A stretch of DNA of 23,685 nucleotides from a virus (IMGVR_UViG_3300032331_002256:1-23685); one strand, 5' to 3'. Positions 6,422-14,077 are shown, numbered from the stretch's first letter. The notes: generated from the sequence alone by a model not told the origin. Program-made: numbers and translations.

Positions 6422-6866
6422 CTACAGCGACTACGGAGTTCGTGGTGTATTTGCAGACAAAGATCTTGCAACAGAATATGCTGCTCAAATCTCCACCAAA
6501 TATGAGGCTGCAAGGGTTGTTACTTGGCAAATCATGACCGAGTTGATTGCACCAATTGGCTATCGTGGTTATTCGATAAAAATGGATGTTGACGGTAATA
6601 CCGATGAAGTGGAAAACGATGAAGTTGGCATAGATACCGATGAAAACTCATATCCTGACTGCGACTTTGTATTGGATTCTCCCGATAAATGGACCGGCAA
6701 TGGTAAATATATTACCACAGGTTACTACAATTTTTTCATTTGTACCGATAAAGGAGCAGAAGGTGCAATTAAAATTGCCAACGAACGTCGAATTCGTATG
6801 ATTGCCGAAAACAAATGGCCCAAAAAGGGATTAACTCTGGAAGAATATGAATCTACATTGGGTTGA
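6390..6866 (+). CDS. Hypothetical protein
   Basis: 158 residues. It begins MKEIYLVTQGSYSDYGVRGVF, continues with ADKDLATEYAAQI (a pattern seen in small phage/bacterial proteins that start with a strand and a 'FADKEKA' helix), then an acidic insert (DVDGNTDEVENDEVGID) and a C-terminal KIANERRIRMIAENKWP helix. Function unknown. It overlaps the metallopeptidase gene by 32 bases and the next small frame by 20 bases. Confidence 0.75.
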   Translation: MKEIYLVTQGSYSDYGVRGVFADKDLATEYAAQISTKYEAARVVTWQIMTELIAPIGYRGYSIKMDVDGNTDEVENDEVGIDTDENSYPDCDFVLDSPDKWTGNGKYITTGYYNFFICTDKGAEGAIKIANERRIRMIAENKWPKKGLTLEEYESTLG

Positions 6867-6978
6867 AGAAATTAAACCCGTCTTGGAGATGCAAGAATTC
6901 CTTGACGGATTGATAGAATGTGGTAGAGTTGAACAAGGTATTGAACACACCGAATGGTGGAAGGAAGAACCAGAATGA
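6847..6978 (+). CDS. Small acidic protein (43 residues)
   Basis: ATG 6847 to TGA 6978, whose TGA overlaps the next ATG (ATGA at 6975). The peptide includes VEEIKPVLEMQEFLDGLIEC and a terminal HTEWWKEEPE. It fills the 108-base gap between two certain genes with an open frame and correct overlaps at both ends, the layout used throughout this window. A shorter start at 6889 is possible. No function recognised. Confidence 0.55.
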   Translation: MNLHWVEEIKPVLEMQEFLDGLIECGRVEQGIEHTEWWKEEPE

Positions 6979-7439
6979 AAACTTGGACTCAAATTATTGC
7001 AGATGTTCACCGTCAAAAGATTGAACGTAATTGGACAAAGTTGTATTGGTGCATTGACTTGCATGACACCATCATCACTGGCAAATACAACAAATTCAAT
7101 GAGGGTGCCACAATTTTTCCTTACGCAAAAGAAACTCTCGACTTTTTGTACAATAGCAACGATAATGTCATCACACTGTGGACCAGCAGTTATTATGATG
7201 CCATTATGGACATTACAAATAGATTTGGATTGAAATTTCACCATTTCAATGTCAATCCAGGTTGTCCATCGAATGATCTATGTGATTTCAAAGGAAAGTT
7301 GTATTTCAATTTTCTGTTGGATGACAAGGCGGGATTTGATCCACACAACGACTGGCGAGAGATTTATGACGTTTTGACCAACGCTAATCCCCAAACTATT
7401 AAAAATAGAAGATTGTTGGAAGACATGAATGAGAAATAA
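6975..7439 (+). CDS. HAD-like phosphatase
   Basis: 154 residues from the ATG overlapping the preceding stop. HAD signatures: WCIDLHDTI at 25-33 (motif I; D28 would be the nucleophile, though the general-acid position is H-D-T rather than the common D-x-D-G/S-T), TLWTSS at 67-72 (motif II), a lysine in FKGKLYF (about 105-111), and LLDDKAGFD at 114-122 (motif IV acidic pair). The size and the DLHDT form match small HAD proteins common in phages. The likely reaction is removal of phosphate from a small metabolite or nucleotide; substrate unknown. It sits in a run of nucleotide-related enzymes. Confidence 0.8.
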   Translation: MKTWTQIIADVHRQKIERNWTKLYWCIDLHDTIITGKYNKFNEGATIFPYAKETLDFLYNSNDNVITLWTSSYYDAIMDITNRFGLKFHHFNVNPGCPSNDLCDFKGKLYFNFLLDDKAGFDPHNDWREIYDVLTNANPQTIKNRRLLEDMNEK

Positions 7440-7442
7440 TGT

Positions 7443-8162
7443 ATGAGTGCAGATCCTTTTAGGGATATTGTTAAAAAATATGCGCACTTGTACCGAGATT
7501 CAGAGGACTGTCGAGTAAAAAACTTTGAGACGAGGAGCAAAGAATACATCGAATGGAAAAAGTTGAACGATGTATATGAAAAAGCAATGCAATGTCTCAA
7601 ACACACAGAAACTTATATGAAAAACACTGTGGAATACGTAGAAGCACCAAATTACAATGATCTATTGGATCTTACCCCCACCGTTTTTCTTGGAGGAGGT
7701 ATTACCCAATGCAAAAATTGGCAAAACGATTTGATGGCTAAACTAGAGTCTGCCAATCCTCTTGTACGAGTGTACAATCCTCGACGCAACAGTTTTGACA
7801 TTTCAAATCCCAATGACAGTCAAATCCAAATTGATTGGGAACACTACTATTTGAATGTCTGTGATATTTTGGTATTCCACTTTGCATCAGAAACGCTGTG
7901 TCCGATTACTCTATTTGAACTTGGTGGTGCATTGGAGAGAAATCTTCATAAGATGGATCATCGTAGGCCACAAAAGGTTCTTGTGTATTGTGAACCTGAA
8001 TACCAAAGAAAATTTGACGTTAATTACCAAGTTAATTTGGTAAAAGAAGAAACTAAACAAAATCAATTTGCATATATTTACAGCGACTATAACAAGTTTG
8101 TTGATGGGTTGATTGAACACATTCAACTTTATAACAATGAGTACATAAAGAAAGACGAATGA
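7443..8162 (+). CDS. Nucleoside 2-deoxyribosyltransferase-like protein
   Basis: 239 residues. An N-terminal helical extension (1-75) precedes a domain with VFLGGGITQCKNWQ (81-94), VYNPRRNSFDI, DWEHYYLNVCDILVFHFA (131-148) and PITLFELGGALE (154-165). These are the features of the nucleoside deoxyribosyltransferase/nucleotide N-hydrolase fold, in which the glutamate of the last motif attacks the N-glycosidic bond. Relatives exchange bases on deoxyribonucleosides or hydrolyse (modified) nucleotides to base and sugar phosphate. It may cleanse the pool of unwanted nucleotides or remake bases; NAD-derived substrates cannot be excluded. The TGA overlaps the next ATG. Confidence 0.85.
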   Translation: MSADPFRDIVKKYAHLYRDSEDCRVKNFETRSKEYIEWKKLNDVYEKAMQCLKHTETYMKNTVEYVEAPNYNDLLDLTPTVFLGGGITQCKNWQNDLMAKLESANPLVRVYNPRRNSFDISNPNDSQIQIDWEHYYLNVCDILVFHFASETLCPITLFELGGALERNLHKMDHRRPQKVLVYCEPEYQRKFDVNYQVNLVKEETKQNQFAYIYSDYNKFVDGLIEHIQLYNNEYIKKDE

Positions 8163-8815
8163 GAAAGTTACCGATTTACAATAACCGTGATGTCAAGAAC
8201 TTTGTTTCGACTGATTGGCATCTTGGTCACAAACAACCGTTCATTTGGCAAAAGCGTGGATACAATAGTGTTGACGAACATGATACTGCACTTATCAACA
8301 AGGTGAACGAATTGGTTGGTCCAGACGATAACCTCTTTTACCTTGGAGATTTTTGTCTCAATACAGATGAAGCTAGGTTTGAGTCTTATCTTGACCGAAT
8401 CAACTGTCAAAATATTCATTTGATTTGGGGCAATCATCCTAATCCAATTCGTAAGGTTTATGACCGTGCAGTCACAGCTCAATATCAGCGTGACGACATT
8501 GAGGTATATCCATTTCGATACCGCAATTTGAACATCCTTGGTTATCAGTATGAGTGTGTAATCAATGGTAAGTATGTGGTGTTAAATCACTTTCCTATTA
8601 GCGTATGGGAGAACATGAAAGAAGGTTCCTATATGTTGTGTGGCCACAGTCATTATAGCTATCCGGCGACACGGGCAGAGGCTCAGGAAGGCTTAACATT
8701 GGATTGCGGATGGGATGGACATGCACGACCTCTTTTGTTTGATGAAATCATAGAGATTATGAACAAAAAGCAGGTTCGAGCGGTTGATCATCATGTAAAA
8801 GATCAATCTCGATAA
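8159..8815 (+). CDS. Calcineurin-like metallophosphoesterase
   Basis: 218 residues. All five metal-binding motifs are present in order: STDWHLGH (17-24), YLGDF (61-65), IWGNHPNP (89-96), LNHFPIS (142-148) and CGHSHYS (161-167). Phage members of this type are often annotated as phosphoesterase or helper of polynucleotide processing; the exact substrate (2',3'-cyclic phosphate, nucleotide, or phosphodiester) is not readable here. It is the last gene of the block, 5 bases before a strong terminator, and overlaps the upstream gene by ATGA. Confidence 0.92.
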   Translation: MRKLPIYNNRDVKNFVSTDWHLGHKQPFIWQKRGYNSVDEHDTALINKVNELVGPDDNLFYLGDFCLNTDEARFESYLDRINCQNIHLIWGNHPNPIRKVYDRAVTAQYQRDDIEVYPFRYRNLNILGYQYECVINGKYVVLNHFPISVWENMKEGSYMLCGHSHYSYPATRAEAQEGLTLDCGWDGHARPLLFDEIIEIMNKKQVRAVDHHVKDQSR

Positions 8816-8820
8816 CAACA

Positions 8821-8853
8821 GCCCCACATTAAAATAAATGTGGGGCATTTTTA
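8821..8853 (+). terminator. Rho-independent terminator
   Basis: Perfect 10-bp stem, GCCCCACATT (8821-8830) pairing with AATGTGGGGC (8837-8846), 6-base loop, followed by ATTTTTAT. It ends the 4978-8815 block. Confidence 0.93.
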
Positions 8854-8857
8854 TGTG

Positions 8858-8887
8858 TTGATATAGTGTACCACTACAGTATATATT
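8858..8887 (+). promoter_or_regulatory. Promoter for the 8895 block
   Basis: TTGATA (8858-8863), 16-base spacer, TATATA (8880-8885), or TATATT two bases later. The ATG of the next gene is 7-9 bases beyond the -10, so this transcript should also start at or within a few bases of the ATG. Confidence 0.6.
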
Positions 8888-8894
8888 CTTGGTT

Positions 8895-9170
8895 ATGACC
8901 GAAAAATTACTACACGAAGAAAGTCACAAGTTTTTGACTGATATAGGTTTTGTTGCCAGATCAATATTGGGTGAGACCCAACGAATTGCATATGATTATC
9001 CTGAAGCAGTTTCGCTTGTGTTATATCGTGGAACTAAAATAACCAGTTTTGAAAAACTATTTCAGGTTGTCGTGGAACAAACGTATGCACAAGGACGTGA
9101 ACAAGGAAAAAATGATGCGGTGGGTTTGTTGATGAAAAATTTCACACGTATCATTTTCGACTTAAAATAA
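8895..9170 (+). CDS. Hypothetical protein
   Basis: 91 residues from ATG 8895 (a TTG two codons upstream is less likely). Soluble helical protein: TEKLLHEESHKFLTDIGFVA, VSLVLYRGTKITSFEKLFQV, TYAQGREQGKNDAV. No family recognised. First gene after the terminator and promoter, starting the block that leads into the oxygenase and glycosyltransferases. Confidence 0.65.
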   Translation: MTEKLLHEESHKFLTDIGFVARSILGETQRIAYDYPEAVSLVLYRGTKITSFEKLFQVVVEQTYAQGREQGKNDAVGLLMKNFTRIIFDLK

Positions 9171-9173
9171 CTT

Positions 9174-9404
9174 ATGAACAATTCAAATTACGCAGCCGAA
9201 CAAATTGTTAAAATGCTTATTAAGCGTGGGTGGGTATCAACTGATGCTTACGATGTAAACAATCTGATATCCGATATCTCCACCATAATTACAAATGCAG
9301 CTATTGCTAACATTAATTTAGCATCCTCTATTCCGAGTTATCAATTTTCCAATTGTGATACAACTACATTTTCAATTGATCAGACAATCAAACTCAATCC
9401 CTAA
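9174..9404 (+). CDS. Hypothetical small protein
   Basis: 76 residues: NYAAEQIVKMLIKRGWVST resembles a short helix-turn segment, followed by an Asn/Ile/Ser/Thr-rich tail (SDISTIITNAAIANINLASS). No recognised family. Gap of 3 bases on each side to its neighbours. Confidence 0.6.
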   Translation: MNNSNYAAEQIVKMLIKRGWVSTDAYDVNNLISDISTIITNAAIANINLASSIPSYQFSNCDTTTFSIDQTIKLNP

Positions 9405-9407
9405 CAT

Positions 9408-9974
9408 ATGAAAACAAACGTTATAATTGTAGATGACTTTTACACTAATCCTCTGGATGTAAGACAAGTAGCATTGACTCAGGAATTTAAGGTTCGTGGA
9501 AATTATCCCGGATCACGATCTGGACCAATGTTAAATGACTCTATCAAAGACACCATTCAAAAAATCGTGCAACATGCAGGTGGAAACATCATCGACTTTC
9601 CTACAGACGGATACAACGGTTCATTTCAAACAACATACGCTTGGGAGAGATCTTGGATTCACTCAGACCACAATAACAACTGGGCTGGTGTGTGTTATTT
9701 GACTCCAGATGCTCCTCTTTCGGGTGGGACCGGTACATTTAGACACAAGGCAACAAAGTGTTGTGAACGACCCGAAGACGCAGATTTGGCAAAAAGAATC
9801 GAAGCTGATGGAGCAGACGTTACGTGTTGGGATCCTGTCGATTTGATAGGAAATAGATTCAACCGACTCGTTTTGTTTAGAGGACAATCCTATCATGTTA
9901 GTCTTGATTATTTTGGACAGACACTCGATACGTGTAGATTGTTTCAAGTATTTTTCTTCAGTACAGAATATTGA
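9408..9974 (+). CDS. 2-oxoglutarate/Fe(II) oxygenase-like protein (DUF6445-like)
   Basis: 188 residues. The facial triad is visible: H85 and D87 in WIHSDHNNNWAGVCYLTPD, and H163 in LFRGQSYHVS, with R177 (TCRLFQVFFF) placed to bind 2-oxoglutarate. The strand SGGTGTFRHK between them is typical of the double-stranded beta-helix fold. From memory this order matches DUF6445, which is common in marine phages and bacteria. Expected chemistry is hydroxylation of an unknown substrate. It leads directly into two glycosyltransferases, so a hydroxylate-then-glycosylate modification is conceivable. Confidence 0.78.
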   Translation: MKTNVIIVDDFYTNPLDVRQVALTQEFKVRGNYPGSRSGPMLNDSIKDTIQKIVQHAGGNIIDFPTDGYNGSFQTTYAWERSWIHSDHNNNWAGVCYLTPDAPLSGGTGTFRHKATKCCERPEDADLAKRIEADGADVTCWDPVDLIGNRFNRLVLFRGQSYHVSLDYFGQTLDTCRLFQVFFFSTEY

Positions 9975-9979
9975 ACGAT

Positions 9980-11272
9980 ATGCCGTTGAAACTGTTTAAA
10001 ATTGTAGTGTATGGTCTTGATACTCAAGTAGAGTTGAAAACCAATTCTTTGAGCCACGAACATATGGGTGGCAATCATGAACTTGAATATGGAAAAATTG
10101 ATGCTATTGTGTTTCAAACAGACGACAACTTTCCATCTATTTTGCAAAGTTGGGAACCGGATCTTGTTGTTGTAGTGGGAAATATCACATCGTTCCACAA
10201 CATAAACAAACACTTTGATACACTCAAGTCGAAGTTGTATTTGTTTTCATTGGAAGAGTGGAATCGTTATGGTGAAAGTTATATATCAGATTTATTGTTT
10301 CAACGATACATTTCCAATAGCATAAAAAACTACGACAGTCAAAATAAGATCTCAGTATATACTGCATCGTGCAACACCAAGGATAGACTTTTGGTTGCAT
10401 ACGAATCTTTGGAAAAACAGACACATCAAAACTGGGAATGGTCAATATACGATGATTCGTCTGATAATGAAACGTGGGAGGTTGTAAAAAGTTTGGCTAA
10501 ACGTGATAGTCGTATCATCATAAACAAAAACAACAATCAGTCACTATATTCTCGTATTGGACTTAATAAATTCAATGCAGCGGTAAATTGTAGTTCAAAA
10601 TACATCATTGAGTTGGATCATGATGATGCGTTTACTCATGATGCTCTTGAGAAGATATTGTTGACCCATATCAAACATCCAGATTGTGGATTTGTGTATG
10701 GTGATTGGACAGAAATGAACCGTGATACTTTTCAAGAGTATAACTACGGAGAATGTTTTGCGTGGGGATATGGTAAACTTTATGATGCCACTCACCCATT
10801 TTTGAATAGACCAATGAAAGTTGTTGGTGCACCAAATGTAAATCCACTTACAATCAGAAGACTGTGGAGTTTATACAACCATCCAAAGTCATGGAAACGA
10901 GATGTTTACATGAAAATCGGCGGTCACAACAAGTTTTTGAATAGTGCTGACGACTATGAAATGATGATACGAACGTTTTTGAACACAAAAATGGTACACT
11001 TAAATCATTTCTGTTATATTCAGTACATGTATAACAACAATACCAAAGTAAGTAATGGAGGACTTGGTTCTAACTATCACACCGACATATTTAGACATGT
11101 GAGAGTGATAGAGAACCATTACCGAGAACAAATCAAAAAACGATTTGAAGATTTAGGAAAAGTAGATTGGGCATATCAACCACTAAAAAAAGATTGTTTG
11201 GAAGATTTTTACAAAGGACGAGGAAAATATCCATCCGATGAAAACAACGTTAATCTAGAATTTAAACCTTAA
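9980..11272 (+). CDS. GT2-family glycosyltransferase with N-terminal extension
   Basis: 430 residues from ATG 9980; a TTG at 9971 overlapping the previous stop is an alternative. The N-terminal ~120 residues are a separate alpha/beta domain (LVVVVGNITSF). The GT-A fold follows: ISVYTASCNTKDRL (about 124-137), a KQTHQNWEWSIYDDSSD segment for nucleotide binding, and the metal-binding DHDD (about 213-216) in IIELDHDDAFTHDAL. Acceptor unknown: virion protein, modified DNA base, or host surface sugar. It is followed after 3 bases by a second GT2 gene, so the two likely work in sequence. Confidence 0.88.
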   Translation: MPLKLFKIVVYGLDTQVELKTNSLSHEHMGGNHELEYGKIDAIVFQTDDNFPSILQSWEPDLVVVVGNITSFHNINKHFDTLKSKLYLFSLEEWNRYGESYISDLLFQRYISNSIKNYDSQNKISVYTASCNTKDRLLVAYESLEKQTHQNWEWSIYDDSSDNETWEVVKSLAKRDSRIIINKNNNQSLYSRIGLNKFNAAVNCSSKYIIELDHDDAFTHDALEKILLTHIKHPDCGFVYGDWTEMNRDTFQEYNYGECFAWGYGKLYDATHPFLNRPMKVVGAPNVNPLTIRRLWSLYNHPKSWKRDVYMKIGGHNKFLNSADDYEMMIRTFLNTKMVHLNHFCYIQYMYNNNTKVSNGGLGSNYHTDIFRHVRVIENHYREQIKKRFEDLGKVDWAYQPLKKDCLEDFYKGRGKYPSDENNVNLEFKP

Positions 11273-11275
11273 AAT

Positions 11276-12508
11276 ATGAGCGAAAGAAATATCAAAATAG
11301 TATTGAACTCAATGTTCAAAAATGAAGCAGCCGTAGTCGAAAGAATGTTGAATTCAGTATACAAATACATTGACTATTGGGTTATTCAAGACAACGGATC
11401 TACAGATGGAACGCAAGAGATTGTCACCAATTTCTTCAAGGAGAAAAACATTCCTGGTGTACTTTATTATGAACCATGGCAATATTTTGGTTACAATAGA
11501 AATCATGCTCTACAAAAATGTTTGCAAACAGATCATGGGTGTGAATACATTTTGCGTATGGACGCTGATGAAATTCTACAAGTTGATGATTCCTTCGACT
11601 GGAATCAAATACGATCAAATGATGCGTGGAACATTATTGGTCGTACCACAGATATAGATTTCTTCAGAATGTGGATGTGGAAAGCAGATCTTCCTTGGTA
11701 TTTTGCAGATGATCGTCGTCACGAAACCATTCATATGAAAGATGATCAGCCATATAGCTGTGCCAATCTTCCTTCTTCGTTTCGTCACGTTCTAATGGGT
11801 GGCGGTAATACATGGGTAAACCCATACAAGTTCTTCATTGACGCTCTAGAACTCGAAAATCAGGTCGTAGTAAAACAAAAAGGAAAAGATCTATACCACC
11901 TTTTCTATTTGGCAAAATCATACTATGACTCCATCTACGGAGAAACTCTGGTTCACGAACTGGATCATACAAAAGAAATGTGTCGTAGAGCAGAGTTCTA
12001 TTTCACAAAATATATCAAAGCCCAAATTCCATCATATCCAAATGTGGATTTATACAAACTTCAACTTCATGATGAATATGTTTACTACGCATTTTATTTG
12101 ATGGGAAATATGTGTGAGTTGATTGGTGAATATGATAAAGCAGTGGAGTATTGGAAAAAAGGAGCATGGTTTGATAGATCACGCAATGAAACTCTAATCA
12201 AATTGTGTAGCCATTACCTATACAGAATGGATGATATTCCAAACCTTTATATCTATGCCAATATTGCTGTACGAAACAAAAATCCGTTTCCACAGTATCG
12301 AGCAGTTTGGGTTGAACGTGAAGCATATGTAGACTCCGGATGGAAAGCTCTTGACTTTCACGCAATTGGCTCGTACCATATGGGATATTACGATGAAGCT
12401 AAAACTGCATCAGAGCTACTTCTTTCAGATGCATACAAATCAATTTTGCCTGAAACTCAAGTGGAACGAGTAAAAGTCAACCTTAAGTTCACACAAGAAA
12501 AAGTATGA
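11276..12508 (+). CDS. GT2-family glycosyltransferase with C-terminal TPR-like region
   Basis: 410 residues. The GT-A domain opens with IVLNSMFKNEAAVVERML (8-25), then VIQDNGSTDGTQEIV (36-50) and the DxD-type motif RMDADEI (94-100). The C-terminal half is helical with TPR-like repeats (about 268-320: YAFYLMGNMCELIGEYDKAV, EYWKKGAWFDRSRNE). This 'low-copy GT2 plus TPR' layout is known from bacterial protein/peptide glycosyltransferases and phage genes. Acceptor unknown. Its stop overlaps the macro-domain gene by 4 bases (ATGA). Confidence 0.88.
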   Translation: MSERNIKIVLNSMFKNEAAVVERMLNSVYKYIDYWVIQDNGSTDGTQEIVTNFFKEKNIPGVLYYEPWQYFGYNRNHALQKCLQTDHGCEYILRMDADEILQVDDSFDWNQIRSNDAWNIIGRTTDIDFFRMWMWKADLPWYFADDRRHETIHMKDDQPYSCANLPSSFRHVLMGGGNTWVNPYKFFIDALELENQVVVKQKGKDLYHLFYLAKSYYDSIYGETLVHELDHTKEMCRRAEFYFTKYIKAQIPSYPNVDLYKLQLHDEYVYYAFYLMGNMCELIGEYDKAVEYWKKGAWFDRSRNETLIKLCSHYLYRMDDIPNLYIYANIAVRNKNPFPQYRAVWVEREAYVDSGWKALDFHAIGSYHMGYYDEAKTASELLLSDAYKSILPETQVERVKVNLKFTQEKV

Positions 12509-12960
12509 TCATTAGACAAGACGGAGACATCTTTACGTGTCCTGCACAAGCAATTATTCACCAAGCAAATTGTTTTTGTACAATGGGCAGTGGAATCGCT
12601 CGTCAAATTAGAGAAAAATATCCAGAGGCATATGACACCGATTGTCTAACCAAATCGGGAGAGTTCAAAAAGTTGGGAACTTTTAGTTGGGTGAAAGCAC
12701 ACGATGACAAGTACATCTACAACTGTTATAGTCAGTATCGATATGGCCGTGAACAGCGTCATACCAATTACGAAGCCATTTATACTGGTCTCTCCGCCAT
12801 CGAACAACATGCTAAAACCAACGGACTCACCAGTTTGAGTTTGCCACACAATATGGGATGTATGCTTGGTGGTGGATCGTGGAACATCGTAAATGCTATC
12901 ATAGAAGACATTTTTGGAGAAAATAGCATAGATTTGTATATCTGTCGTTATACCCCTTGA
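12505..12960 (+). CDS. Macro domain protein, ADP-ribose-1''-phosphatase (Poa1/ALC1-like) type
   Basis: 151 residues, a single macro domain. Key elements: GDIF (7-10), AIIHQANCFCTMGSGIARQI (16-35, with the ribose-binding Asn22 and the Gly loop), LGTFSWVK, NCYSQYRYG, TNYEAI, and SLPHNMGCMLGGGSWNIV (112-129, phosphate loop). The HQAN...MGSGIA plus GCMLGGGSW form resembles yeast Poa1 and related enzymes that dephosphorylate ADP-ribose-1''-phosphate or remove ADP-ribose from proteins. In a phage with NAD-synthesis genes it may recycle ADP-ribose derivatives or reverse defence-related ADP-ribosylation. Confidence 0.9.
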   Translation: MIIRQDGDIFTCPAQAIIHQANCFCTMGSGIARQIREKYPEAYDTDCLTKSGEFKKLGTFSWVKAHDDKYIYNCYSQYRYGREQRHTNYEAIYTGLSAIEQHAKTNGLTSLSLPHNMGCMLGGGSWNIVNAIIEDIFGENSIDLYICRYTP

Positions 12961-13367
12961 AAAAAGCATTCACACTTATAGAACTGCTGTTAGTCACAAT
13001 CATTTTGGTTGGATTAACAGCAGTTTTTGTTATAAACCTTCAACCACATCCTCTGGAAGCGTACAGAGAGTCTAAAGAGTCTCTCAAGTTGTTTGTATCA
13101 TACCACGTACACCGATCAAAACTTGATCAAAAACAACATACGATTGTATTCGATCCCGAAAAAGGACTAGTCACGTCATTGATTGATTGTCCCATAGATA
13201 TATCGTTAATAACAAACGGACTGGTAATAGTTGATTTTGCAGAACCAATTACGTTTTTTATAGACGGACAATTGAGTGGCGGAGAAATAAAAATAACCTC
13301 ATTGGATGGAAACATAATCAATATCCTTGACATCAATCCAATAGGAATCGTAAGATATAGACCATGA
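12957..13367 (+). CDS. GspH-like pseudopilin (type II secretion / type IV pilus-like)
   Basis: 136 residues, TTG start in TTGA overlapping the macro-domain stop. The N-terminus KKAFTLIELLLVTIILVGL is a textbook class III prepilin signal: two lysines, A before F as cleavage site, Glu at mature position 5, then a hydrophobic helix. The rest follows minor pseudopilin GspH: SLKLFVSYHVHRSKLDQ helix, HTIVFDPEKGLV strand, ITFFIDGQLSGGEIKITS. In the cell it would be processed by the host prepilin peptidase and inserted in the inner membrane. Such proteins are bacterial; in a phage this is unusual. It may be a decoy subunit of the host pilus/secretion machine or captured host DNA. Confidence 0.82.
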   Translation: MKKAFTLIELLLVTIILVGLTAVFVINLQPHPLEAYRESKESLKLFVSYHVHRSKLDQKQHTIVFDPEKGLVTSLIDCPIDISLITNGLVIVDFAEPITFFIDGQLSGGEIKITSLDGNIINILDINPIGIVRYRP

Positions 13368-13552
13368 AAGAATTGAAAATCATCACGTTTGTCGTTGTAG
13401 TCTTAGCAATATCGTTGGCAATAAGCTATTCAGCTATGAAAATTTGGCACAAAGACATTCCTCCATCGATCATAACTTTTCCAATACTCATTTTTTTCGC
13501 CCTTTTCTACAAGGGAGATAAAAAAAACATTGACACAAACTCAAAAGATTGA
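13364..13552 (+). CDS. Small two-TM membrane protein
   Basis: 62 residues; the ATG overlaps the pseudopilin stop. Hydrophobic segments at about 5-25 (KIITFVVVVLAISLAISYSA) and 34-50 (PSIITFPILIFFALFY) leave a lysine-rich cytoplasmic tail. Function unknown; tight coupling to the pseudopilin suggests they may act together in the inner membrane. Confidence 0.65.
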   Translation: MKELKIITFVVVVLAISLAISYSAMKIWHKDIPPSIITFPILIFFALFYKGDKKNIDTNSKD

Positions 13553-13558
13553 TACATT
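13530..13558 (+). promoter_or_regulatory. Promoter predicted to give a leaderless mRNA (gene at 13565)
   Basis: TTGACA (13530-13535), 17-base spacer, TACATT (13553-13558), then six bases and ATG at 13565. The -35 lies inside the end of the preceding small membrane gene. Confidence 0.6.
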
Positions 13559-13564
13559 GACATC

Positions 13565-14077
13565 ATGAACCACACTCAAAATCCAAATATTACTCCACGT
13601 CCTGAGGTAAAGTCCAAAACCGTTGATCCAAGTCATCCTGCAATTCAAAAACTCGTTACAGAGTATGCAAGGTGGTCAGAAGATCCAAAATTCGAAAATT
13701 CTTCAAAGGAAGACTATGAAAAGGATATTCTCAGTTGTTTTGACGAGTGGGATCTTGATGGATATCAGCTCACCAAACACCTAGAAAGTAGCGTGTACCT
13801 TGAGGGTAACAGTGAACTTGTTGGAATTCTCGACGGTTTCTACTTTATCAAACGTGAAGTGGAAAAGGACATGAACAAAAAGTGGGTCAAAGAAAACAAT
13901 CTGTCTCTCGATCATATGCTTCTTGGACGAAAGGTCACATACAAACAAAATCTTCATAAAGGTAGTGGATACATTACTACCATCGATCCAGAAACCTATC
14001 GTGTTACGGTGAGTTCTGATATTTCAAAGGTTGGTGGATATATAATGAACTTTGAAAACGTAACTTTGGAGAGTTAA
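13565..14077 (+). CDS. Hypothetical protein
   Basis: 170 residues. The first 25 residues are polar and probably disordered; next comes a helical segment (AIQKLVTEYARWSEDPKFEN, EWDLDGYQLTKHLES), and the last ~50 residues (GRKVTYKQNLHKGSGYITTI, TYRVTVSSD) read as a small beta-barrel, perhaps SH3-like. No family recognised. Predicted to be read from a leaderless transcript. Confidence 0.7.
   Translation: MNHTQNPNITPRPEVKSKTVDPSHPAIQKLVTEYARWSEDPKFENSSKEDYEKDILSCFDEWDLDGYQLTKHLESSVYLEGNSELVGILDGFYFIKREVEKDMNKKWVKENNLSLDHMLLGRKVTYKQNLHKGSGYITTIDPETYRVTVSSDISKVGGYIMNFENVTLES

Noticed and set aside
6902-6929. TTGACG-N16-TAGAGT as a promoter for the HAD-like gene
   Set aside because: It matches the consensus, with GTGG before the -10, but lies inside a likely coding frame and 45 bases from the next ATG; kept only as a weak possibility.
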